Source: DATFDN01 sp049591635 (GTDB lineage Bacteria; Pseudomonadota; Alphaproteobacteria; Acetobacterales; Acetobacteraceae). Taken from it: a stretch of 11,051 nucleotides of DNA. Positions within the stretch are counted from its first letter, which is position 1; the number at the start of each line of letters is the position of its first letter. Positions 1 through 6,442 of this stretch are shown here, piece by piece. The position numbers were made by a program, and so were the translations under genes. The stretch lies in contig JBAWFF010000286.1 of NCBI GenBank assembly GCA_049591635.1, positions 1-11,051 of the forward strand, read 5' to 3'. A model generated the notes under the pieces. That model did not search any database. It had not been told where the DNA came from and saw nothing but the letters and a program-made list of their open reading frames with translations.

Positions 1-63
1 CGAATGCGGGTATCCACGACTTTCGGGGTGGCCGAGGAAGTCGTGGATACCCGCATTCGCGGG
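1..63. repeat. REP-like palindromic repeat pair downstream of fabI
   Basis: Positions 1-21 and 39-59 are perfect reverse complements (21 of 21 bases) around a 17-base spacer. The right arm runs into a second, smaller hairpin: CCCGC (50-54), loop ATTC, GCGGG (59-63), followed by CATGACGA. The unit is therefore a short GC-rich hairpin flanked by TCGTGGAT on one side and CATGACGA on the other. The left arm is the same unit in opposite orientation, cut by the window edge. Inverted pairs of such units are typical of REP/BIME elements. It lies 32 bases beyond the fabI stop, so it could fold in the fabI transcript's 3' end and slow exonucleases or terminate transcription; there is no T-tract. The palindrome is directly visible; the family assignment is from general knowledge. 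Confidence 0.75.
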
Positions 64-91
64 CATGACGAGGATGGGGCGAGGCGCTCGC

Positions 92-922
92 TCATGGTCC
101 CTCCAGGATCGCGATATCCGGCGCCGCCGGGTTCTTCATGCCGACCAGATGATAGCCGCAATCGACGTGATGCACCTCTCCGGTGACGCCGGAGGACAAT
201 TCCGACAGCAGGTAGACGCCGGCGCCGCCGACATCGGCGGTGGTGACATTGCGCTGCATCGGGCTGTTCAGCTCGTTCCAGCGCAGGATGTAGCGGAAAT
301 CGCCGATGCCGGAGGCCGCCAGCGTCTTGATCGGCCCGGCGCTGATCGCGTTCACCCTGATGCCGTCGCCGCCCAGGTCGGCGGCCAGATAGCGCACCGA
401 GCACTCCAGCGCCGCCTTGGCGATGCCCATGACGTTGTAGTGCGGCGTCCAGCGCTCGGCGCCCAGGTAGGATAGCGTGAGCAGGCCGCCGCCGCGCCGC
501 ATCATCGGCACCGCGCGCTGGCAGACGGCGGTGAACGAATAGCACGAGATGTCGAGCGCTTGCAGGAAGGCGTCCCGCGGCGTGTCGAGGTAGCGTCCAC
601 GCAAGTAGGATTTGTCGGCATAGCCGATGGCGTGAACCAGGAAGTCGAGCCGGTCCCAGCGCTCGCGCACCGAAGCGAAGGCGGCGTCGATGCTGGCTTC
701 CTCGGCGACGTCGCAACTCACCACCATCGAGGATCCCACGGCCGCCGCCAGCGGGCGAACTCGGCGCTCCAGCGCCTCGCCTTGAAAGGTGAACGCCAGG
801 TCCGCCCCTTGCGCCGCGCAGGCGGCGGCGATGCCCCAGGCGAGGGAGCGGTCGTTCGCGACTCCCATGATGAGGCCCCGCTTGCCGTGCAGCAGCGTGC
901 CTGCTTGCGGTTCCGCCGCCAT
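92..922 (-). CDS. fabI: Enoyl-[acyl-carrier-protein] reductase (NADH), FabI
   Basis: This 276-residue cytoplasmic SDR-type enzyme performs the last reduction of each type II fatty-acid elongation cycle, trans-2-enoyl-ACP to acyl-ACP with NADH. The N-terminal nucleotide-binding segment is of the FabI form (MGVANDRSLAWGIA, 19-32). The catalytic set is complete: Tyr152 in SYLGAER, Tyr162 and Lys169 in YNVMGIAKA, then NAISAGPIKTLAASGI (191-206). Positions matching the E. coli triclosan-contact residues Gly93, Met159 and Phe203 are conserved here as Gly100, Met165 and Phe209, so the enzyme should be of the inhibitor-sensitive type (inference). The start at 922 is preferred because GAGGA lies 7 bases upstream and the FabI domain begins right after it; the open frame continues upstream, but that part is antisense to pdxH. 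It is divergent from pdxH across 87 bases. Alphaproteobacteria often carry more than one FabI, so this may not be the only copy. Confidence 0.96.
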   Translation of the reverse strand: MAAEPQAGTLLHGKRGLIMGVANDRSLAWGIAAACAAQGADLAFTFQGEALERRVRPLAAAVGSSMVVSCDVAEEASIDAAFASVRERWDRLDFLVHAIGYADKSYLRGRYLDTPRDAFLQALDISCYSFTAVCQRAVPMMRRGGGLLTLSYLGAERWTPHYNVMGIAKAALECSVRYLAADLGGDGIRVNAISAGPIKTLAASGIGDFRYILRWNELNSPMQRNVTTADVGGAGVYLLSELSSGVTGEVHHVDCGYHLVGMKNPAAPDIAILEGP

Positions 923-1009
923 TGCGCGTCCTCGGGTTATGCGATCCGATCCGGTGGTGGCACAAGGCCGCGCGCGCGGGCAAGGGGCGAGCCTGGAAAG
1001 GAGCTTAAC

Positions 1010-1606
1010 ATGGCCGAGATGGAACCGAGCGGGACCGATCCGTTCGCGTGGTTCGATCGCTGGATGGTGGAGGCCGCCGCGTCCGAGCCCGCCGATCCGA
1101 ACGCGATGACGCTCGCGACGACGACCGCGGACGGGCGGCCGTCGGCGCGGATCGTGCTGCTGAAGGGCCACGACGCTAGGGGATTCGTATTCTACACCAA
1201 CACCGAAAGCCGCAAGGGCTCGGAATTGAAGGATAATCCGCGCGCTGCCGTGTTGTTTCACTGGAAGTCCCTGCAACGCCAGGTCCGGATCGAGGGTGGG
1301 ATCGAAGCGGTGACCGGCGGCGAGGCGGACGCCTACTACGCGACCCGCGCCCGAATCTCCCGCCTCGGCGCCTGGGCGTCGGATCAGTCGCGTCCCTTGT
1401 CTGACCGCGCCGAACTGGAACGGCGCCTCGCCGAACAGGAAGCCCGGTTTCCCGACGACGTCGTGCCTCGGCCACCTTACTGGTCCGGCTATCGCCTGGT
1501 CCCGGAAAGCTTCGAGTTCTGGCAGGACATGCCGTACCGCTTGCACGACCGCACCGTGCTCACCCGGCTGGGCGACGGCTGGGCGGTCGGCAAGCTGTTT
1601 CCCTAA
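1010..1606 (+). CDS. pdxH: Pyridoxine/pyridoxamine 5'-phosphate oxidase, PdxH
   Basis: This FMN enzyme of 198 residues oxidises pyridoxamine or pyridoxine 5'-phosphate to pyridoxal 5'-phosphate, the final step of vitamin B6 synthesis and salvage. It acts in the cytoplasm, normally as a dimer. FMN and substrate motifs follow the E. coli order: RIVLLK (47-52), FYTN then SRK (61-69), RQV (90-92), an SDQSRPL segment (124-130), FWQ (170-172) and RLHDR (177-181), whose Arg and His match the substrate-binding Arg197/His199 of E. coli. The C-terminus reads KLFP where most family members end RLxP, a mild variation. The start at 1010 has an excellent GGAAAGGAG Shine-Dalgarno sequence at 995-1003; an internal ATG at 1019 is less well placed. 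PdxH would supply cofactor to the aminotransferase at 6443-7363, but adjacency does not imply co-regulation. Confidence 0.96.
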   Translation: MAEMEPSGTDPFAWFDRWMVEAAASEPADPNAMTLATTTADGRPSARIVLLKGHDARGFVFYTNTESRKGSELKDNPRAAVLFHWKSLQRQVRIEGGIEAVTGGEADAYYATRARISRLGAWASDQSRPLSDRAELERRLAEQEARFPDDVVPRPPYWSGYRLVPESFEFWQDMPYRLHDRTVLTRLGDGWAVGKLFP

Positions 1607-1664
1607 GCGCGCGCCGGTCGGTTCGGGCCGTCAGGAACGTTGCGCGCGACGGTTCGATGTGGTA

Positions 1665-1763
1665 CCGGGGAGCCGGGAAATGGCGTATTTCGCCACCTCC
1701 CGGTCTCCGGTGGGTTAGAGGCGGATCCTGATTAGGAACCTGATCCGCCTCTTCCCCCACCGG
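1665..1763. repeat. Two adjoining long hairpins downstream of pdxH
   Basis: Hairpin A pairs 1665-1685 with 1691-1710 around a 5-base loop, roughly 17 of 20 positions plus one bulge. Hairpin B pairs 1707-1727 with 1742-1763 around a 14-base loop, with only two or three unpaired positions. They share the CCGG at 1707-1710, so both cannot form completely at once. No run of T follows on either strand, so neither is a textbook intrinsic terminator. The site begins 58 bases past the pdxH stop and ends 216 bases before the universal stress gene. It may be a REP/MITE-like repeat or an RNA stabilising structure; other genomic copies cannot be assessed here. Confidence 0.7.
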
Positions 1764-1978
1764 AAGGACACTCTGATGCGCATGTGCATCCGTCCCTCCG
1801 GCCGCGGCGGCGCCCTATCGGTCGGGCACGATGCCCGATCGTCCGGGCTCGCCGCGAGGGAATGATCCCCGCGCCGCGATGAAGGAATCGTTGACGGAGC
1901 GTGGCGCGCTTGTCTCTGTCAGAGGCGCGGGCTGGCGTGCTATCGGTGCATTCCAGACCCGCGAAAAGGACATCGAGA
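1764..1978. other. Intergenic region upstream of the universal stress gene, no gene recognised
   Basis: I find no supported gene in this stretch. It holds a perfect 7-base inverted repeat, TCGGGCA (1822-1828) and TGCCCGA (1832-1838) around 3 bases, which could be an operator or chance at this GC content. A TTGACG at 1891-1896 resembles a -35 element but lacks a good -10 at the right spacing. The only clear signal is AAAAGGA at 1964-1970, the ribosome binding site of the next gene. No FNR/FixK-type TTGAT-N4-ATCAA site is seen, although universal stress genes are often oxygen-regulated. Confidence 0.5.
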
Positions 1979-2842
1979 ATGTCAATCCGCAAGCTCCTCT
2001 TGCCGCTCACCGGAACCGCCGCCGGAGAGGCGGCGCTGACGACCTCGCTGACCATCGCCCGCGTGTGGGATGCCCATGTGCTCGCCCTGCATGTCCGGGT
2101 GGACAGCCGCGACGTGGCGCCGCTCGCCGGGGAGGGCCTGTCCGGCGCGATGATCGAGGAGATGATGTCGGCGACCGAGAAGGAGAGCGCGCATCGGGCG
2201 CAAGCGGTGCGCGCGATGTTTGACCGCTTCGTCGCCGCCCACGATGTCGCGTTGGCCGAGCCGCGCGCGCGCACCGGCCCCAGCGCCAGCTTCGCGTCGG
2301 TGACCGGGCGCGAGGAGGATATCGTCGCCCAGCAGGCGCGCCTCGCCGATCTCACGGTGGTGCCGCATCCGGAGTCCGGCGAGGACGTCTCCTCATCGGA
2401 TGCGCTGCACGCGGTGCTGTTCGATTCGGGCCGGCCGGTCCTGGTGTCGCCGCGCGTCGCGTTGCCCTCCATCGGCACGCGTATCTGCCTCGGCTGGAAC
2501 GGCACCGCCGAGTCCGCTTCGGCGGTCGGCGCGGCGCTGCCGTGGATGCAGCGGGCCGAGGCGGTGCGAATTCTCTCGTCGGAAGGCTATCAGCGCCGCG
2601 GCCCCGGGGCGCCGGAGTTGGCCGCCTATCTGGCGCTGCATGGCATCGACGCGGAAGTGGAGGTGTTCCGCCCGCACCCGTCCGGTGTCGGGGCGGCGCT
2701 GCTCGCCGCGGCGCATGATTTCGGCTGCGACCTGTTGGCGATGGGCGCCTATTCGCATTCTCGCCTGCGCCAGCTTATCCTGGGCGGCGTGACGCGGCAT
2801 GTGCTGGAGAACGCCACGCTGCCGGTGATGATGAACCGCTAA
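1979..2842 (+). CDS. Tandem-domain universal stress protein (UspA family)
   Basis: The 287-residue product has two Usp-like halves. Domain 1 (about 3-158) starts with the usual beta strand RKLLLPLTG and is degenerate, with no glycine-rich nucleotide loop. Domain 2 (about 165-287) starts with RICLGWNGTAESASAV and ends with DLLAMGAYSHSRLRQLILGG (251-270) and VTRHVLENATLPVMM. The ATP-binding loop of the family is G-x2-G-x9-G-S/T. Here the second glycine is Ser259 and the end is Gly269-Gly270, so nucleotide binding is uncertain. Such proteins are cytoplasmic and linked to survival under starvation, oxygen limitation or other stress; the exact role is not readable from sequence. The start at 1979 is set by AAAAGGA 8 bases upstream; in-frame upstream starts lack this. 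It leads a plus-strand run, with the cupin gene 23 bases downstream. Confidence 0.9.
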   Translation: MSIRKLLLPLTGTAAGEAALTTSLTIARVWDAHVLALHVRVDSRDVAPLAGEGLSGAMIEEMMSATEKESAHRAQAVRAMFDRFVAAHDVALAEPRARTGPSASFASVTGREEDIVAQQARLADLTVVPHPESGEDVSSSDALHAVLFDSGRPVLVSPRVALPSIGTRICLGWNGTAESASAVGAALPWMQRAEAVRILSSEGYQRRGPGAPELAAYLALHGIDAEVEVFRPHPSGVGAALLAAAHDFGCDLLAMGAYSHSRLRQLILGGVTRHVLENATLPVMMNR

Positions 2843-2865
2843 GGGCGCGAGTGGGAGAATGGACG

Positions 2866-3192
2866 ATGGATCAGGCGCAACCAGCCGCGGTGGCCGCCAA
2901 GCCCCGGATCATCCTGCAGACCGCGGACGTTCGGGTGGTGGAGTACGTGCTGGCCGCCGGTGACCGGCATTCCTGGCATCACCACTCCGCGGTGACCGAC
3001 CGGTTCTATTGCCTCGAGGGCCGGATCCAGGTGGATCTGCGCGACCCGCCCGGGACCGAGCGACTGGGCCCAGGCGAGACCCTGACGATCACGCCGGGGA
3101 CCGTGCACCGGGCCGGCAACGCCGCCGCCGGGGTCAGCCGATATCTGCTGGTGCAGGGCGTCGGCCGCTATGACTACGTTGTATCACCCTGA
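2866..3192 (+). CDS. Small single-domain cupin protein
   Basis: This is a 108-residue protein, about the size of one cupin barrel. Motif 1 is G32-x5-H38-x-H40, then Asp45 where the family usually has Glu, and Gly52. Motif 2 is G70-x5-T76-P-G78-x2-H81-x3-N85. Three histidines plus the acidic residue could hold a metal such as Fe, Mn or Zn, so it may be a metal-dependent enzyme or a small-ligand sensor; cupins are too varied to name a reaction. The ATG at 2866 is preferred over GTG at 2851 because GGGAGA at 2853-2858 fits it with 7 bases of spacing. It follows the universal stress gene by 23 bases and precedes pmbA by 44, so it is probably cotranscribed. Confidence 0.88.
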   Translation: MDQAQPAAVAAKPRIILQTADVRVVEYVLAAGDRHSWHHHSAVTDRFYCLEGRIQVDLRDPPGTERLGPGETLTITPGTVHRAGNAAAGVSRYLLVQGVGRYDYVVSP

Positions 3193-3236
3193 AGCCACGA
3201 CGGCATGCTGGTCGACGTCGCGGGGACCGCCCATTC

Positions 3237-4574
3237 ATGAACCAGCTTGACCTTCTCCATGACTTGATCGCCCGCGCCCGCGCGGCGGGGGCGGACGCCG
3301 CGGATGCGGTGCTGGTGGCGGGCGCGTCCCTGTCCGTGCAACGCCGCCTTGGCCAGACCGAGCACGTGGAACGCGCCGAGGGGCGCGATCTTGGGTTGCG
3401 CGTCTTCGTGGGAAGGCAAGCGGCGATCGTCTCCTCGACGACCATCGATCCATCCGGGTTCGCGGCGCTGGCGGAGCGCGCGGTCGCGATGGCCCGCGTG
3501 GTGCCCGAGGACCCGTATGCCGGCTTGGCCGAGACCGCCGCGGCCGGGGCCATCCCGGACGCCGCGCCGCTCGACCTCACCGATACCGAGGAACCCGACG
3601 TCGCGCGGTTGGCCGCCCGCGCGGCGGCGGCCGAGGAGGCGGCTCTGGCGGTGGCTGGAGTCACCAATTCGGAGGGCGCCGATGCCGGCTTCGGACGGAG
3701 CGAGGTATTCCTGGTGACGTCGGCGGGGTTCGCCGGACGGATCGCGCGGACCAGCCATTCGGTGTCGGCAACCGCGCTTGCCGGCGCCGGGACGGCGATG
3801 CAGCGGGACTACGACTACAATTCGACGGTGCATCTCGCCGACCTCGACGACCCGGTGGCGATCGGGCGCAGCGCCGGGGAGCGTGCGATCGCCCGGCTCA
3901 ATCCCGTCCGGCCGCCGACGGCGCGTTTGCCCGTCGTCTATGACCCGCGGGTGGCGGGCAGCCTGCTGGGGCACTTCGTGGGCGCGATCAACGGCGCGGC
4001 GGTCGCGCGCGGCACCTCGTTCCTGAAGGACAAGATGGGCCAGCGCGTGTTCGCGCCGGGGATCATGATCCATGACGACCCGTTGCGCCGGCGCGGCCTG
4101 CGCTCCAAGCCGTGGGACGGGGAGGGGACGCCGACGGCGGCGCGCGCGCTGGTCGAGGACGGTGCGCTGACGACGTGGCTGCTCGACAGCCGCTCGGCCC
4201 GCCAGCTTGGGCTGATCTCCACCGGCCACGCGGCGCGCGGCACCGGCGGACCGCCGTCGCCATCGCCGACCAACCTCTATTTCGCGCCGGGGCCGCTTCC
4301 GCCGGCCGAGTTGATGGCGGACATCAAGCTCGGTGTCTATGTGACCGAGCTGATCGGCATGGGGGTGAACGGGGTGACCGGCGACTACAGCCGGGGCGCG
4401 GCCGGGTTCATGATCCGCGACGGCGCGCTGGCCGAGCCGGTGGCCGAGATCACCATCGCCGGCACGCTTCCCGAGATGTTCGCGCATCTGACGCCGGCGA
4501 GCGACCTGGTCTTCCGCCGCGGTACCGACGCGCCGACGGTGCGGATCGAGGGGATGACGATGGCCGGCGGCTGA
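3237..4574 (+). CDS. pmbA: TldE/PmbA-family metalloprotease subunit
   Basis: The 445-residue product matches E. coli PmbA/TldE in length and layout. Features include an N-terminal alpha/beta region (1-220) with GLRVFVGRQAAIVSS (53-67), MQRDYDYN (188-195), a central segment RLPVVYDPRVAGSLLGHF (230-247) and the C-terminal signature GVNGVTGDYSRGAAGF (376-391). There is no HExxxH, as expected for the TldE partner; the zinc-bearing TldD should be encoded elsewhere. In E. coli, TldD/TldE form a cytoplasmic heterodimeric peptidase that degrades unfolded peptides, matures microcin B17 and affects CcdA turnover. No antibiotic-peptide genes are in this window, so a general role is likely. The start at 3237 has only a weak GGGGA about 10 bases upstream and overlaps the stop of an 11-codon ORF, which may couple its translation. 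Confidence 0.93.
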   Translation: MNQLDLLHDLIARARAAGADAADAVLVAGASLSVQRRLGQTEHVERAEGRDLGLRVFVGRQAAIVSSTTIDPSGFAALAERAVAMARVVPEDPYAGLAETAAAGAIPDAAPLDLTDTEEPDVARLAARAAAAEEAALAVAGVTNSEGADAGFGRSEVFLVTSAGFAGRIARTSHSVSATALAGAGTAMQRDYDYNSTVHLADLDDPVAIGRSAGERAIARLNPVRPPTARLPVVYDPRVAGSLLGHFVGAINGAAVARGTSFLKDKMGQRVFAPGIMIHDDPLRRRGLRSKPWDGEGTPTAARALVEDGALTTWLLDSRSARQLGLISTGHAARGTGGPPSPSPTNLYFAPGPLPPAELMADIKLGVYVTELIGMGVNGVTGDYSRGAAGFMIRDGALAEPVAEITIAGTLPEMFAHLTPASDLVFRRGTDAPTVRIEGMTMAGG

Positions 4575-4640
4575 CCCTCCCTGGCCCCGGCAACGGACCC
4601 ACACCATATGCCGCCCGCAAACACGGACAGGCGATCGCTC

Positions 4641-5549
4641 ATGCGCCGTACTTCCTCGCTGCTGGCCGCCGTCGCGGCCCTCGCCTTGGTACTTCAGCCG
4701 GGCCTCGCGCTGGCCCGCGCGGGCGGCGGCGGCTCGATGGGAAGCCGGGGCGGCTACACGTTCTCGCCCCCGCCGATGACCCGCACCGCTCCGTCCTATG
4801 CCGCGCCGATCGACCGCAGCATGACCCAGCGCCCGTCGGCGCCGAGTTCCGGCGCGCCCGGCTACGCTTCCCCCTACCGGTCGGGGTTTGGGTCCGGCTT
4901 GCTGGGCGGGCTGCTCGGGGTCGGGCTGGGCAGCATGCTGTTCGGCCACGGGTTCGGCGGTGGCGGCTTGCTGTGGCTGCTGCTGAAGATCGTCATCGTG
5001 GTGATGGTGGTGCGCTGGATATGGCGGCGGTTGCGGGGCAACGGCCCGGCCTATGCGGGAGCGGGGAATATCTTCGCCCGCGGCGCCCCAGGGGCCGCCG
5101 GTGGGCCGTTGCCGATGGCGAGCGGCGGGCGCGCCGCCGCGCCGTCGGTCGCCATCGGGCCGGATGATTTCCGCGCCTTCGAGCAGAGTCTGCACGCGAT
5201 CCAGGACGCCTGGAGCCGCGGCGACGTGAGCGCGCTCAACACGCTGGCGACGCCGGAGATGGTCAGCTACTTCGCCGATCAACTCTCGGACTATGCGAGC
5301 CGGGGCCAGCGCAACACCGTCACCGACGTGCGCCTGCTGTCGGGCGATCTGGCGCAGGCCTGGGCGGAGCCGGGGCGCGATTACGCGACCGTGGCGATGC
5401 GTTTCGCGATGATCGACGTGACGAGGGACACGACGGGGCGGATCATCGACGGCAGCCCGACCGAGCACGTCACCGCGACCGAGCTGTGGACGTTCGTGCG
5501 CGCGCATGGCGGGCGGTGGATATTGTCGGCGATCCAGCAGGCGCGGTGA
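4641..5549 (+). CDS. Exported Tim44-like domain membrane protein
   Basis: This 302-residue protein starts with a signal-like segment (MRR, then hydrophobic 6-25, ALA at 23-25). A Gly/Ser/Pro-rich low-complexity stretch follows (27-85), then a glycine-rich hydrophobic patch (86-102) and a clear membrane helix LLWLLLKIVIVVMVVRWIW (110-128) followed by RRLR. The C-terminal part (about 173-300) looks like a Tim44/TIM44-like domain: DDFRAFEQSLHAIQDAWSRGD, then TPEMVSYFADQLSDYAS, and a terminal beta segment TELWTFVRAHGGRWILSAIQQ. Tim44 is a peripheral mitochondrial import factor; its bacterial relatives are mostly uncharacterised and thought to be membrane-bound scaffold or lipid-binding proteins. 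ATG at 4608 would add 11 residues; 4641 is preferred because it puts the charged MRR directly before the hydrophobic core. Neither has a strong Shine-Dalgarno. A decayed relative lies at 6308-6442. Confidence 0.87.
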   Translation: MRRTSSLLAAVAALALVLQPGLALARAGGGGSMGSRGGYTFSPPPMTRTAPSYAAPIDRSMTQRPSAPSSGAPGYASPYRSGFGSGLLGGLLGVGLGSMLFGHGFGGGGLLWLLLKIVIVVMVVRWIWRRLRGNGPAYAGAGNIFARGAPGAAGGPLPMASGGRAAAPSVAIGPDDFRAFEQSLHAIQDAWSRGDVSALNTLATPEMVSYFADQLSDYASRGQRNTVTDVRLLSGDLAQAWAEPGRDYATVAMRFAMIDVTRDTTGRIIDGSPTEHVTATELWTFVRAHGGRWILSAIQQAR

Positions 5550-5587
5550 GGGGGGATCGCCGCGGCCGTTTCGCCGGTGTCGCGAGG

Positions 5588-6166
5588 ATGGTTGTGGCGG
5601 CCGGGCTCGGCTTCCTCGCGGCGAAGCAGTGGAAGCGGCGTTCGCCGGACGCCGAGGATTTGGTTGAAGTCGGCGCGATCGGCGCCGATCTCCGCTATTG
5701 GCGGGCCAAGGAGGCGTTGCGGCACGGCGAGTTGCGAATGGGCGTCCAGGCTCAAGCGACCCAGGCCCTGGAGGCCCGCGCCACCGCCATGCTCGGGTGG
5801 AGCGTCGCCGGCGTGCTTGCGCTGGGTGCCGCCATCGTCAACGGAACCCACGCCATAGCGGCCGGGACGGCCGCGACCTGCTTGTTCGCCGCCGCCGTTC
5901 TCTGCATCGTCGCGATTACGTCGCGCGAGTGGTCAGGCCCGGGATATCGGCCGGAGGTCGTGCTCAACGACCGATCGGGAAGCGAACTGGAAGCCATCGA
6001 ATCGCTGGTGATCGGCTACCAGCAAGCGGTCCAACGCAACCATGAGGGGTTCAGAAAGTTCGAAACGCTGTTGTATTGGGCTCTGGCGTGCATCGTGGCA
6101 GCCCCGATCCTTGGGGCCGCTGCACTTCTCCTGGCCTGGTACTGGGGATTGCCGATACAGGTCTAG
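5588..6166 (+). CDS. Unrecognised three-helix membrane protein
   Basis: I do not recognise this 192-residue protein by name. It has a charged amphipathic N-terminal part (about 14-66, with RYWRAKEALRHGELR) and two membrane helices close together (about 66-84 and 92-111). A soluble segment with a probable helix follows (SELEAIESLVIGYQQAVQRNHEGFRKFE, 132-159 in outline), then a third membrane helix (162-186). Helix, two TMs, helix, one TM, with a GYQxAxxxN-like segment before the last helix, is seen in various uncharacterised bacterial membrane proteins. Remote similarity to small effector-type proteins (DUF5706/SLATT-like) is a guess I cannot test. The start is uncertain: GTG at 5546 overlaps the Tim44-like stop (GTGA) and would add 14 residues; ATG at 5588 has only an adjacent GAGG. 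Its position suggests coexpression with the Tim44-like gene. Confidence 0.7.
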   Translation: MVVAAGLGFLAAKQWKRRSPDAEDLVEVGAIGADLRYWRAKEALRHGELRMGVQAQATQALEARATAMLGWSVAGVLALGAAIVNGTHAIAAGTAATCLFAAAVLCIVAITSREWSGPGYRPEVVLNDRSGSELEAIESLVIGYQQAVQRNHEGFRKFETLLYWALACIVAAPILGAAALLLAWYWGLPIQV

Positions 6167-6240
6167 GCACGCTCCTTGGGCATCGGCTTCCCCGGCACCT
6201 GAGCCTGAGCGGGCACTTCCTTCCAGGGCAGCTTGGCCAT
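6163..6240 (-). CDS. Possible 25-residue small protein
   Basis: A short minus-strand frame starts at ATG 6240 (MAKLPWKEVP) and ends with TAG at 6163-6165, overlapping the last codons of the convergent membrane-protein gene. It is rich in Pro and Lys and contains one Trp. GGAGGA sits 4-5 bases before the ATG, an almost ideal Shine-Dalgarno sequence for a 25-codon frame. An in-frame ATG at 6252 would give 29 residues but lacks this signal, and the frame stays open further upstream. It could be a genuine small protein or the tail of a destroyed gene, since the neighbouring DNA is a deletion scar. I do not recognise a family. Confidence 0.3.
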   Translation of the reverse strand: MAKLPWKEVPAQAQVPGKPMPKERA

Positions 6241-6307
6241 GACTTCCTCCATGCCGACGTTCAGACGCACAATCCAAAATAGGGTGCTCCTGGTCCCTTC
6301 GCCACCC

Positions 6308-6442
6308 ATGTTGTTCGGCCGCGGGTTCGACGGCGACGCCCGAGGCGGTCCGCTACTTCGCCGATCAGCTTTCGGACTATGCGAGCCCAGGTCGGCGCAA
6401 CGTCGTTACGGACGTGCGCCTGCTGTCGGGCCGGCGCGGTGA
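6308..6442 (+). pseudogene. Decayed paralogue of the Tim44-like gene, two internal deletions
   Basis: Three pieces match the intact Tim44-like gene in order. 6308-6333 matches 4935-4960 (23 of 26 bases, MLFGxGF). 6332-6431 matches 5246-5345 (86 of 100 bases by hand count). 6433-6442 matches 5540-5549 exactly, including the stop. Relative to the intact gene, 287 and 193 bases are missing at the junctions. The first loss shifts frame and the second restores it, so the middle piece is no longer read in its native frame. Read in that frame it gives TPEAVRYFADQLSDYAS..., 27 of 32 residues identical to the intact protein. The stop lies directly against the stop of the convergent aminotransferase. 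No signal peptide or membrane helix remains, so it should be non-functional. Confidence 0.85.

Noticed and set aside
936..965. TTGTGC-18-CATAAC on the minus strand as a sigma-70-type fabI promoter
   Set aside because: The transcript would start at about the fabI ribosome binding site, leaving almost no leader. The -35 matches consensus at only three positions.
923..1546. Upstream extension of the fabI reading frame across the intergenic gap and pdxH
   Set aside because: The extension is antisense to pdxH, has no FabI homology, and the ATG at 922 has a proper Shine-Dalgarno sequence and matches the family's usual length.
1822..1838. Perfect 7-base inverted repeat as an operator
   Set aside because: Perfect GC-rich repeats this short are expected by chance here, and no promoter can be placed next to it. 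It is mentioned only in the intergenic entry.
1891..1919. TTGACG as the -35 of a universal stress gene promoter
   Set aside because: At 16-18 bases spacing there is no acceptable -10 hexamer.
2866..3192. Naming the cupin as a specific dioxygenase or isomerase
   Set aside because: Cupin motifs are clear, but no substrate-specific residues can be recognised, so a reaction would be invented.
3174..5507. A 777-codon open frame on the minus strand opposite pmbA and the Tim44-like gene
   Set aside because: Its translation is an Arg/His/Ala/Gly/Gln-rich string without domain or motif, as expected for the antisense of GC-rich coding DNA. The plus-strand genes have clear family motifs over the same bases.
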